DNA from: Clostridiales bacterium | GTDB lineage: Bacteria > Bacillota > Clostridia > Oscillospirales > Ruminococcaceae | Assembly: GCA_012800685.1 (NCBI GenBank) | Contig: JAAZIT010000412.1 | Span: forward strand, 1-7,815 | Length of the DNA: 7,815 nucleotides | Reading direction: 5' to 3' | Shown: one piece after another, positions 1 through 5,993 of the stretch | Layout: every line of letters starts with the position of its first letter | Position numbering within the stretch: the stretch's first letter is position 1 | Translations under genes and position numbers: made by a program | Notes under the pieces: generated by a model | Seen by the model: only the letters and a program-made list of their open reading frames with translations | What the model was told of the DNA's origin: nothing | Database searches by the model: none

Positions 1-737
1 AAAACAGCACAGAATATGCAGTAGAAAGCAAGTGCAAATGTTGCTACTCCTTTTCCACTAGTAATGTTAAATAAATTAAGCATTTTTTCGCCTGCAAATC
101 CACTATATACCGAAATAAAGCTTATAGCGCTTAGGATTACAATTGTAATTACGACACTCATAACACCCTTTTTTGCTGATGTTATAGCGTTTCCGATTGA
201 TGTACTCATGTAGAAAATTAGCATTATAAATATAAATGATATAAGTGATAGAAGAATTACCAAAAATACAATTAAAGGGTATTTTGCAATAAGCTTTGAA
301 GAATTCAATCCAACTTCTTTTAAGAAATTACCGATTTGTTTAAGAAGTGTGTTATCATATGCTAAAATAAACATAGAACCAGCCATTACTCCAAAGCTAA
401 TAATGTACCAAATAAATGCTGAAAAAAGCTTTGAAAAAATATGGTGCCAAGGTTTTACTGGAAGTGTATTCATTAAATATCCTTCATCGGTAAATAGATT
501 TTTTCGAAAACGTGCTATACTTCCGAAAATTGCATATAACGAAACAGTATATGTTAAAACAACGTATAAAATCGTTACGAGTAGTACAATTAGCTGAATA
601 GCCAATACATCTTGTGCAGCATCATTAAGACTTAGAAATAATTTCATGATTAATGATACTGATAAATATCCAATGATAATTGGAATAAATTTTCTTGCTG
701 TGCTTTTAAATTCAATTTTAAAAAGTTTTCTTAACAT
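1..737 (-). CDS. ABC-2 type permease of the GntR/YtrB-like unit (3' end cut off)
   Basis: Membrane partner of the ATPase encoded just upstream; together they should form an ABC exporter or membrane-stress transporter. I translated the frame by hand from the ATG at 737: 245 codons stay open to the left edge, so the C-terminus is missing. Hydrophobic segments lie at about residues 17-37, 46-71, 104-126, 153-176, 190-211 and from 228 onward. Between the second and third lies the stretch RKNLFTDEGYLMNTLPV (residues 78-94), a 'deGYL..TLPv' loop typical of this permease group in Firmicutes. A good ribosome binding site (GGGAGGT, 744-750) precedes the start. The start overlaps the last 7 bases of the ATPase gene, which indicates translational coupling. 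The family assignment is firm. The transported substrate is unknown. Confidence 0.85.
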   Translation of the reverse strand, partial: MLRKLFKIEFKSTARKFIPIIIGYLSVSLIMKLFLSLNDAAQDVLAIQLIVLLVTILYVVLTYTVSLYAIFGSIARFRKNLFTDEGYLMNTLPVKPWHHIFSKLFSAFIWYIISFGVMAGSMFILAYDNTLLKQIGNFLKEVGLNSSKLIAKYPLIVFLVILLSLISFIFIMLIFYMSTSIGNAITSAKKGVMSVVITIVILSAISFISVYSGFAGEKMLNLFNITSGKGVATFALAFYCIFCAV

Positions 738-1429
738 TTAAATACCTCCCTAAATAAAGCATCAACTGACATGCCATTTTGCTCTCTTATTTCATCAACA
801 GTTGAATGAATTCTTAGAGTTCCGTTTTGAATCATAATTACCTCATCTAAAACTGGCTCAATATCGGTAATAAGATGTGTTGAAATAATTACTGCGGCAT
901 TTTCATTGTAGTTTGATATAATTGTTTTTAAAATATAATCTCTTGCGGCTGGGTCAACACCAGCTATAGGCTCGTCAAGAAGATATAAATCCGCCTCTCG
1001 ACTCATAACAAGAATTAATTGTACCTTTTCTTTGTTACCCTTTGATAGATTTTTTACCTTTGCATTTGTGCTTATACTTAAGTTTTCGAGCATTTCAAGT
1101 GCTCTAGTTTTGTTAAAATCTGTATAGAAATCAACAAACAACTCAACTATGTCAGAAACCTTCATCCAATCAGGAATATAGTTTCTTTCTGGGAGATAAG
1201 AAACAACTTTTTTTGTTTCAACTCCAATTGGGAGTCCGTTTACAGATAATTCCCCTCTCGATGGAACAAGAAGTCCGCTTATAAGTTTTATAAGGGTTGT
1301 TTTTCCACTTCCGTTTGGACCAAGTAGACCGATAATTCTTCCACGCTGGATATTAAGGTTAATATCAGTTAAAGCGGGGAACTTGCCATATGATTTGCAT
1401 AAATTTTTACATACTAATACTTCAGACAT
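731..1429 (-). CDS. ABC transporter ATP-binding protein, YtrB-like
   Basis: Cytoplasmic nucleotide-binding subunit that powers the downstream membrane protein. At 232 aa it is a normal length for a single ABC domain. Visible motifs are Walker A GPNGSGKTT (residues 37-45), signature LSKGNKEK (128-135), Walker B LYLLDEP (148-154), D-loop GVDP (157-160) and switch histidine H185. The Q-loop position reads YLPE (78-81), with no glutamine; as I recall, this is usual for the YtrB-like branch. All catalytic motifs are present, so it should be active. The ATG at 1429 is preceded by GGAAGGTGA (1436-1444) at good spacing. It follows the GntR gene by 89 bases with no terminator seen, and it overlaps the next gene by 7 bases, so the three genes form one unit. 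YtrB-type systems in Bacillus respond to cell-wall antibiotics; that role here is inferred from gene order. Confidence 0.9.
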   Translation of the reverse strand: MSEVLVCKNLCKSYGKFPALTDINLNIQRGRIIGLLGPNGSGKTTLIKLISGLLVPSRGELSVNGLPIGVETKKVVSYLPERNYIPDWMKVSDIVELFVDFYTDFNKTRALEMLENLSISTNAKVKNLSKGNKEKVQLILVMSREADLYLLDEPIAGVDPAARDYILKTIISNYNENAAVIISTHLITDIEPVLDEVIMIQNGTLRIHSTVDEIREQNGMSVDALFREVFKC

Positions 1430-1518
1430 TTAAATTCACCTTCCAAATTAATTTTTCCCTTGATATTGTTAATACAGAGAAGCTTTTTGATTTCTTTTTC
1501 TACACCGTTTTTTTCATA

Positions 1519-1875
1519 TTAATTATCTTCGTTTATTAAAGCAATGGTATCTATCTTTGTAATGCCCAGCTTTTTCATTTTTAAAACAAATTCATCAATA
1601 AGGGATTTTGCTATACTTTTTCGTACAGATACTATTTTATTCTGGTTGTCAGTCACAAACTTTCCAGTAGTGCGTTGTGAAATAATTAATTCATCACGCT
1701 CAAGCTCTTGAAGAGCCTTCTGCATGGTGTTTGGGTTGACTTGAGCCTCTTCCGCTAAATCTCTAACAGATGGAAGTCTCGATCCAGCTGCATATATACC
1801 TGTAACTATCCTCAGTTGTATTTCTTCCTCGATTTGTAGATATACAGGTCTGTCATTTGTAAATTGCCAAGCCAT
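1519..1875 (-). CDS. GntR-family transcriptional regulator, YtrA subfamily
   Basis: Short repressor (118 aa) with an N-terminal winged helix-turn-helix at about residues 8-76. It shows the hallmark PVYLQIEEEI start, SRLPSVRDLAEEAQVNPNTM (32-51) and the wing around TTGKFV (69-74). The tail of about 40 residues is too short for a FadR/HutC-type ligand domain. That size defines the YtrA subfamily, whose tail is thought to mediate dimerisation. The start ATG has a strong ribosome binding site (AGAAAGGAGA, 1881-1890). It is the first gene of the unit with the ABC ATPase and permease. A clear promoter plus a palindrome lies directly upstream, so it probably represses its own operon. The frame stays open for 34 codons after the TAA stop (see findings). 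Function is confident by family; the inducer is unknown. Confidence 0.92.
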   Translation of the reverse strand: MAWQFTNDRPVYLQIEEEIQLRIVTGIYAAGSRLPSVRDLAEEAQVNPNTMQKALQELERDELIISQRTTGKFVTDNQNKIVSVRKSIAKSLIDEFVLKMKKLGITKIDTIALINEDN

Positions 1876-1940
1876 AGGTTTCTCCTTTCTGTAAAGTGTT
1901 ATTCTCTCTATAAGGTAGTAGACAGCCCCGAATGTATGAC

Positions 1941-1960
1941 TGTACTAACTCGCTAATACA
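1941..1960 (-). promoter_or_regulatory. Candidate GntR (YtrA-like) operator
   Basis: TGTACTAACTCGCTAATACA is an imperfect palindrome with 7 of 10 base pairs matching across its centre. It lies immediately downstream of the -10 box and covers the predicted transcription start near 1954, where a bound repressor would block initiation. The core gtacta (1942-1947) recurs at 1964-1969, exactly 22 bp away or about two helical turns. A related inverted half-site, taatac, sits between them (1954-1959). Assignment to the adjacent GntR protein is inferred from position. Confidence 0.6.
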
Positions 1961-1989
1961 ATCGTACTACATCTTTATTTATTTGTCAA
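1961..1989 (-). promoter_or_regulatory. Sigma-A-type promoter of the GntR-ABC unit
   Basis: Read on the minus strand, a perfect -35 box TTGACA (1984-1989) is followed after 17 bp by TACGAT (1961-1966, 4 of 6 consensus). The start site should fall near 1954, giving a leader of about 80 nt before the GntR ATG. No riboswitch-like fold was recognised in that leader. Confidence 0.75.
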
Positions 1990-2087
1990 GGGTTTTATAA
2001 AAAAATATTTTATTTATTTATATGTGAATTACAATTTATCATTTATAAGTGTTACTAATTTAAAATTTTTTGCTAATAAATTGCTAA

Positions 2088-3341
2088 CTATTCTGATACT
2101 TCCTCTTCATCAGCATTTATCTTTTCAAAGAAATTTATTGATAATAACCCAATTATAAAAATAATTATTCCTGTGGGAACTAATACAAGGTAAGCTGAAT
2201 TTCTAAATTTATCAAAGAGGACACCAAAAATCATTTGACTCAGAGGTTGTGAACACATTGAAAATGTTACGACATAAGACATAATTTTGCCCATTAGGTT
2301 GTTAGGGGTTTTTTGTTGTATATATGAAAGTGCAAAAATAGAAAAAATACAAACTGCAATCTGAAAACCACAAAAGCTAATAAGGTTAAGTGTAAATTTT
2401 GTAAAGCCTCCAACAGGAAGAAGAAAAACAATACCTGATAAAGAAAAGAATATTCCAACTGTAATAATTAGAAGAAACAGTTTTTTCATTTTTAGCTTTC
2501 CTATAAGAAGTCCTGCGGCGATGCTTCCTAAAATTGCTGAAAATCCCAACAAGCTTTCTGCTATACCATACATTTTTGCACTCATTTTAAGAATTTTACG
2601 GACAATAAATGGAAGTCCAACTAATGCAGCTCCTGCGGCGAAAAAGGTTATAATTGTTGTTAATAAAAGCATTTTAAAAATAGTCGGTTGTTCCTTACAA
2701 ATAAAACGAACGCTTGTTAAAAAGTCTTCCTTAATAATTGTGGTGATGTGTTTATTAGTTTCTGGTTTTACATGATTTAACTTAATAAAACATTCAAATC
2801 CTGCTGTTAGAAAAAAGCATAAAACAGCTATGTACATAACAGGCTTTATTCCTAAAGCGGTGTAAAACAAACTTCCAAGTATTGGTGCAATTAAAGCCGC
2901 TATTGCACCAACCTGATTTACAACTGCATTTCCCTTTATAATATTATCCCCTATCAGCATTTGAGGAACACAAGCTTGAACTGTAGGGGACTCAAAAGCA
3001 CCCAGAATTGATAAAGCAACAAGCAATATAGTAATAATAATGATTGAGCTGTTATGGGTAAAAAATAGTATAGCAAGTAAAACGGAAATTCCAGATAGGG
3101 TATCTAATGCCACCATAATATATTTCCTATTTGCTCTATCTGCAAGAATACCTCCTAATGGCGAAAGTAAAATAGTTGGAATAGTTGCAAACGCTAAAGT
3201 ACTAGCAAATGTTGTTGCAGAACCAGTTACCTCTAAAACATACATAGATAAGGCGAATTTTAATATAAAATTACCGAATAGGGAACTAACCTGTCCTAAA
3301 ATAAGTAATGTAAAATTTTTCGTAAATAATTTATCCTTCAA
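2088..3341 (-). CDS. MFS transporter, DHA3-type drug exporter
   Basis: Integral membrane protein of 417 aa, the usual length for a 12-TM major facilitator, and hydrophobic throughout in two halves. Between TM2 and TM3 it carries motif A as GGILADRANRK (residues 63-73). The stretch from about 114 to 158 (ESPTVQACVPQML, then N138 and APILGSL) matches the pattern of the DHA3/MFS_3 group, which includes macrolide and enterobactin exporters. It probably exports a small hydrophobic compound by proton antiport; the substrate is unknown. The start is a TTG codon at 3341, chosen because a perfect GGAGGTG (3348-3354) sits 6 nt upstream, an in-frame stop lies two codons above, and the resulting N-terminus (MKDKLFTKNFTLLILGQ) aligns with family members as I know them. 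It is the last gene of the TetR-controlled operon. The acidic C-terminal tail ends DEEEVSE. Confidence 0.9.
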   Translation of the reverse strand: MKDKLFTKNFTLLILGQVSSLFGNFILKFALSMYVLEVTGSATTFASTLAFATIPTILLSPLGGILADRANRKYIMVALDTLSGISVLLAILFFTHNSSIIIITILLVALSILGAFESPTVQACVPQMLIGDNIIKGNAVVNQVGAIAALIAPILGSLFYTALGIKPVMYIAVLCFFLTAGFECFIKLNHVKPETNKHITTIIKEDFLTSVRFICKEQPTIFKMLLLTTIITFFAAGAALVGLPFIVRKILKMSAKMYGIAESLLGFSAILGSIAAGLLIGKLKMKKLFLLIITVGIFFSLSGIVFLLPVGGFTKFTLNLISFCGFQIAVCIFSIFALSYIQQKTPNNLMGKIMSYVVTFSMCSQPLSQMIFGVLFDKFRNSAYLVLVPTGIIIFIIGLLSINFFEKINADEEEVSE

Positions 3342-3344
3342 GAT

Positions 3345-4052
3345 TTACACCTCCATTTTTTTAACTTGTTTATGAAGATTCCCTAATATTGGTATTACTG
3401 CAATAAAAGCTATAATAAGTACAATTATTGTAAAATAATTAAAGGTGAGTGACATTGCAGAAATTTGAGAAATAATAGATGATATAATACATGAGGAAAC
3501 TATAGTTACTGCAACAGATTTTTTAACAAACCCAAACCATAGCGAAATAACTCCCAGCAGCCCTGCAATAAGAGCGTAGAAAAATAAGGATATAAAGCTA
3601 TTAAGAATTACACCAAAGGTGAGGGTTCCAGAGCATAATGGGAATAAGCTTTCTGTTGTGAAAAAGATAAGTAGTATTATACCTCCGCTAACCAGCATAG
3701 AGAGAACCGTATAGGAAAAAATCATTAGTATTTTTGCGTCTAATATTTTTGTACGGCTAATTGGATATGAGAATAATAGAATGGCTTTTTTTCCTGAATA
3801 TTCTTCTATAATAAATTTTGATGCCATTACCGCCGACAAAATTGAGAAAATGGCCGAACCAATTATATTGTTTATCATTATTATTGAACCATATGAGCTA
3901 AATATTTCTAAATCTGCTTCGCTAGGGTCAATCTTAGGCATTGCGGCAATTAAATATAAAAATCCCAACATACTAATCATAATAATTCCAACTGCAATAT
4001 AATAGGGTTTCAAGCTGTTTCTTTTTAATTCAAGGCTAATAAGTTTTTTCAT
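3345..4052 (-). CDS. ABC-2 family permease (BcrB/LanE-like)
   Basis: Membrane half of a two-component exporter with the ATPase just upstream. It has 235 aa and six predicted membrane spans, at about residues 17-37, 57-78, 108-131, 147-175, 180-197 and 206-223. The loop after span 2 contains EEYSGKKAILLFSYPISRTK (83-102), the conserved region of ABC-2 permeases that contacts the ATPase. I chose the ATG at 4052 because GGGGGT (4060-4065) lies at good spacing before it and the N-terminus MKKLISLELKRN is typical. An alternative ATG at 4067 adds five residues (MGVLK) but has no ribosome binding site. The gene overlaps the end of the ATPase gene by 17 bases, and its last codons form the ribosome binding site of the MFS gene. 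Relatives export bacitracin, lantibiotics or similar peptides; the actual substrate is unknown. Confidence 0.87.
   Translation of the reverse strand: MKKLISLELKRNSLKPYYIAVGIIMISMLGFLYLIAAMPKIDPSEADLEIFSSYGSIIMINNIIGSAIFSILSAVMASKFIIEEYSGKKAILLFSYPISRTKILDAKILMIFSYTVLSMLVSGGIILLIFFTTESLFPLCSGTLTFGVILNSFISLFFYALIAGLLGVISLWFGFVKKSVAVTIVSSCIISSIISQISAMSLTFNYFTIIVLIIAFIAVIPILGNLHKQVKKMEV
3348..3354 (-). promoter_or_regulatory. Ribosome binding site deciding the TTG start of the MFS gene
   Basis: GGAGGTG on the minus strand lies inside the last two sense codons and stop (ATG GAG GTG TAA) of the upstream permease gene, with a 6-nt spacer to the TTG. Ribosomes ending the permease would sit on this site, so the MFS gene is probably translationally coupled. 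Confidence 0.8.
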
Positions 4053-4776
4053 TTTTAAAACCCCCATTAGTGATTTTCATAAAATAATCCTCAATTGTAT
4101 GGTGCTTTATTTTTATATCCTCAGGAGTGATTTCCTCAACCACTTTACCATCAACAATAAAGCCAATAGAGTCTGATATTTTTTCAATTTCTGATAAGAT
4201 ATGACTTGACAACAAAATTGTATATTTTTCATGCTTAACAAGATAAGAAAAAAGCTCTCGCATTTCCTTTATACCCATAGGGTCGAGACCGTTCATTGGC
4301 TCATCTAAGATAAGTAACTCTGGCTTATGAACTAATGCTCTAGCTATAGCTAATCTTTGACGCATACCTATAGAGAATGTGGATACTGGCTGTTCACTAA
4401 TATCTGATAATCCAACCATTTTTAACGCCTCTTCAATATTTCCATTTGTTGCTTTCATATAATTTAGATGTAATTTTAGGTTTTCTCTAGCGGATATATG
4501 CTCATAGAAAATAGGTGTTTCTATTAAGCTACCTGTTTTCCTTAAGATATCAATATTATCCTTTACGCTGTCAAGTCCTAAAACTGTTGCTTTTCCAGAA
4601 GTGGGCGAAAGTAATCCTAATAGTAATTTAAATACAGTGGTTTTTCCTGCTCCATTTTTTCCAAGAAAACCGTATATAGTTTCTTTCTGTACGGAAATAT
4701 TACATCCTCGTATTATTTCTTTCCCACTAAAGACCTTTGTTAATTGCGTTGTTGTTACTGCTAACGAGTTGTTCAT
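4036..4776 (-). CDS. ABC transporter ATP-binding protein, BcrA/LanF-like
   Basis: Cytoplasmic ATPase (246 aa) that energises the downstream permease. Motifs are Walker A GKNGAGKTT (residues 39-47), signature FSIGMRQR (134-141), Walker B ELLILDEP (153-160), D-loop NGLDP (162-166) and switch histidine H192. The Q-loop position holds glutamate in SLIETPIFY (83-91, E86). An E-loop of this kind is described for LanF ATPases of lantibiotic immunity transporters, and the following YEHISARENLKLHLNYM (91-107) is typical of the BcrA/LanF group. The start at 4776 has AAGGAGGC (4783-4790) 6 nt upstream. A longer frame from 4842 would add 22 non-homologous residues and run through the operator region, so I rejected it. 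It is the first gene of the operon with the permease and MFS exporter. The likely role is export of, or immunity to, a peptide antibiotic (inference). Confidence 0.9.
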   Translation of the reverse strand: MNNSLAVTTTQLTKVFSGKEIIRGCNISVQKETIYGFLGKNGAGKTTVFKLLLGLLSPTSGKATVLGLDSVKDNIDILRKTGSLIETPIFYEHISARENLKLHLNYMKATNGNIEEALKMVGLSDISEQPVSTFSIGMRQRLAIARALVHKPELLILDEPMNGLDPMGIKEMRELFSYLVKHEKYTILLSSHILSEIEKISDSIGFIVDGKVVEEITPEDIKIKHHTIEDYFMKITNGGFKNEKTY

Positions 4777-4782
4777 TATATT

Positions 4783-4790
4783 GCCTCCTT
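4783..4790 (-). promoter_or_regulatory. Ribosome binding site fixing the ABC ATPase start
   Basis: AAGGAGGC on the minus strand is followed by a 6-nt spacer and the ATG at 4776. It is far better than anything before the alternative in-frame ATG at 4842, so it decides the start codon. Confidence 0.85.
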
Positions 4791-4793
4791 TAG

Positions 4794-4814
4794 ATACGTT
4801 TGGTTGGTATGTAT
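4794..4814 (-). promoter_or_regulatory. Possible second, degenerate TetR site before the ABC operon
   Basis: On the minus strand this reads ATACATACC, then AACCAAA, then CGTAT. ATAC/GTAT ends face each other, and the ACATACC half-site equals the one on the plus strand at 4839-4845. It lies between the stronger operator-like site and the ribosome binding site. It could be a half-site bound cooperatively, or chance. Confidence 0.35.
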
Positions 4815-4838
4815 AGTAATAAAAAATAAATCGATATG

Positions 4839-4855
4839 ACATACCGAACGAATGA
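4839..4855. promoter_or_regulatory. Candidate TetR operator in front of the ABC-MFS operon
   Basis: ACATACCGAACGAATGA (plus strand) has the form CATnC-N5-GnATG with 17-bp overall geometry, the same as the site over the tetR start (5571-5587). It lies 63 bp upstream of the ATPase start codon. The operon promoter itself is uncertain. One candidate is TACTAT just downstream with a poor -35. The other is a perfect TATAAT at 4887-4892 without a good -35, inside the loop of the tetR terminator hairpin. Confidence 0.5.
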
Positions 4856-4866
4856 ATGTATATTGT

Positions 4867-4906
4867 TAAAATAAAATCGCCTTAAGATTATAATAGGCAA
4901 TTTTAT
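4867..4906 (-). terminator. Weak terminator after tetR
   Basis: ATAAAATCGCCT (4871-4882) pairs with AGGCAATTTTAT (4895-4906) over 12 bp with one G-U pair and a 12-nt loop. On the minus strand it is followed by TTTTATTTT-like sequence. The stem has only four G-C pairs, so it may be leaky and let some tetR transcripts run into the ABC operon. Confidence 0.5.
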
Positions 4907-4913
4907 ATAACTT

Positions 4914-5552
4914 TTATTTTGTAATACTAGAAAAGCTTTGTTCAATAATCTCCATAATCTCATCATCAAATACTGGAATACCCATAGAGTCAAAGATTTT
5001 TTTAATAAAAGAAAACTTATTAAGTCCTTCCTCTAAGCTGGCGGGGAATATAGATGGTATTAACCACATACTAAGTAGCGGAAACACCTCTGATAACTCT
5101 TTTGCATATTCTGTATTCATTGAGCCGTCTTTATTTCCTTCTTCAATGATTTCAAGCCATAGCGGACTAAGAATACGCTGATTAGATTCAATCATTCCTG
5201 CTAAAATTCGAGGATTTTTTAAAATAGGGACTGACTGTCTTGAGATTTCCGTGCTTTCTTTATTAGTCTGATTTAACCTAATTACCATTTTCATTTTTTC
5301 AAGTCCATTTAAATCCTTACGCTTTCTAACAATATCAAATGGATTATTATCAAAAAACATTTTATCGCCTAAGGCGTCTATTATATCTTCTTTAGATTTA
5401 AAATGATGATAAATTGCTCCCTTTGTTAACCCTCCAAGCTCGTCAACAATATCCTGTATAGTGGTTCCGTCATAACCTTTTTCTAAAAAGAGTCTTTGTG
5501 CTACATCTAAAATCTTTTCAATGGTTACTTCGGGGTACTTATTTCTCGCCAT
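4914..5552 (-). CDS. TetR/AcrR-family transcriptional repressor
   Basis: One-component regulator of 212 aa, normal for the family. The N-terminal DNA-binding domain is complete: helix 1 region ILDVAQRLFLEKGYDGTTIQ (residues 14-33), then IVDELGGLTKGAIYHHFKSK (35-54) containing the recognition helix. The remaining part, about 150 residues, is the ligand-binding and dimerisation domain. It is too variable to name a ligand, but its Met, Phe, Ile and Leu content suits a hydrophobic one. The ATG at 5552 has AGGAGGG (5559-5565) 6 nt upstream. The gene has its own promoter and is transcribed in the same direction as the ABC-ABC-MFS genes 137 bases downstream. A similar palindrome occurs at both promoters, which suggests that it represses itself and the exporters. 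Induction by the exported compound is the usual logic for such pairs, inferred here. Confidence 0.92.
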   Translation of the reverse strand: MARNKYPEVTIEKILDVAQRLFLEKGYDGTTIQDIVDELGGLTKGAIYHHFKSKEDIIDALGDKMFFDNNPFDIVRKRKDLNGLEKMKMVIRLNQTNKESTEISRQSVPILKNPRILAGMIESNQRILSPLWLEIIEEGNKDGSMNTEYAKELSEVFPLLSMWLIPSIFPASLEEGLNKFSFIKKIFDSMGIPVFDDEIMEIIEQSFSSITK

Positions 5553-5570
5553 ATTTAACCCTCCTTTTTA

Positions 5571-5587
5571 ACATTCCTTTAGTATGT
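5571..5587. promoter_or_regulatory. Candidate TetR autoregulatory operator
   Basis: ACATTCCTTTAGTATGT is an imperfect palindrome (ACATnC-N5-GnATGT, 5 of 8 pairs). It covers the predicted tetR start site near 5586 and ends 5 bp before the ribosome binding site. It shares geometry and half-sites with the motif at 4839-4855. Confidence 0.55.
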
Positions 5588-5592
5588 ATTAA

Positions 5593-5621
5593 ATGATATC
5601 ACACTTGTTTTGTTTTGTCAA
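5593..5621 (-). promoter_or_regulatory. Sigma-A-type promoter of tetR
   Basis: Read on the minus strand, a perfect TTGACA (5616-5621) is followed after 17 bp by TATCAT (5593-5598, 5 of 6 consensus). The predicted start near 5586 leaves a leader of about 34 nt that contains the candidate operator and the AGGAGGG ribosome binding site. Confidence 0.8.
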
Positions 5622-5966
5622 TATAATTTTTAAAAAATAATATTTAGAAAGTTATATGCAAACTATGTGTTTTGGGATATATTTAGGCTTTATTAAGTGT
5701 ACAAATAACTAAAATTTATTATCTATTTTTAATTTACTAGTATTGATAAGGTTATTAAGTATTTTACTAAGACGGCAAAATTGGGTTATAAAAAATAATT
5801 TTAACTTCATAATGTAATATACTTTACGAAAAACAACTTGTAAACGTCTATATATAAGCCTTTCTAAGCGGTACAACTGCTATTTGACGGCTTATTTTTA
5901 TAATGTCCATATAGATTTTTTAAAAAACAATTATAGAACACACTATTACCTAGAGAAATACACAAC
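5622..5966. other. Gene-free AT-rich stretch between tex terminator and tetR promoter
   Basis: I found no open frame with a ribosome binding site, no tRNA-like fold and no repeat array here. The only notable structure is a nested inverted repeat at 5854-5895. The rest is plain AT-rich sequence. Confidence 0.6.
5854..5895. repeat. Nested inverted repeat in the intergenic region
   Basis: Outer arms ATAAGCC (5854-5860) and GGCTTAT (5889-5895) are perfectly complementary. They enclose a smaller hairpin, AGCGGT (5867-5872) with ACTGCT (5876-5881), which has one G-U pair and a 3-nt loop. On the plus strand it is followed by TTTTTATAAT, so it could act as a weak plus-strand terminator or be a relic of a structured element. 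No transcript that would use it is evident. Confidence 0.4.
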
Positions 5967-5993
5967 AAAAAAAGACCAAGCGAAAGCTTGGTC
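5967..5993 (-). terminator. Rho-independent terminator of tex
   Basis: On the minus strand, GACCAAGC, a TTTC loop and GCTTGGTC form a perfect 8-bp stem (5974-5993) followed directly by seven T residues (5973-5967). It is the strongest terminator in the window. It ends the tex transcript about 130 nt after the stop codon and separates it from tetR. Confidence 0.93.

Noticed and set aside
349..597. Plus-strand open frame of 82 codons
   Set aside because: It lies antisense to the ABC-2 permease, whose minus-strand frame is open across the whole region with clear family motifs. It has no family resemblance and no good ribosome binding site.
1990..2087. Possible terminator after the MFS gene
   Set aside because: Only AT-only pairings such as AAAATATTTT are visible and there is no G-C-containing stem, so I did not annotate a terminator here.
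4777..4842. Longer N-terminus for the ABC ATPase starting at the ATG at 4842
   Set aside because: The added residues (MSYRFIFYYYTYQ...) do not look like the family, there is no ribosome binding site at 4842, and the stretch overlaps the operator region. The ATG at 4776 has an excellent AAGGAGGC.
4790..4993. Minus-strand open frame of 67 codons over the tetR 3' end
   Set aside because: It overlaps the conserved tetR frame, the terminator and the operator-like sites. Its composition reflects AT-rich sequence, not a protein family.
5883..5901. Plus-strand promoter from TTGACG plus TATAAT
   Set aside because: The two boxes are only about 9 bp apart, too close for a sigma-A promoter, and no plus-strand gene follows.
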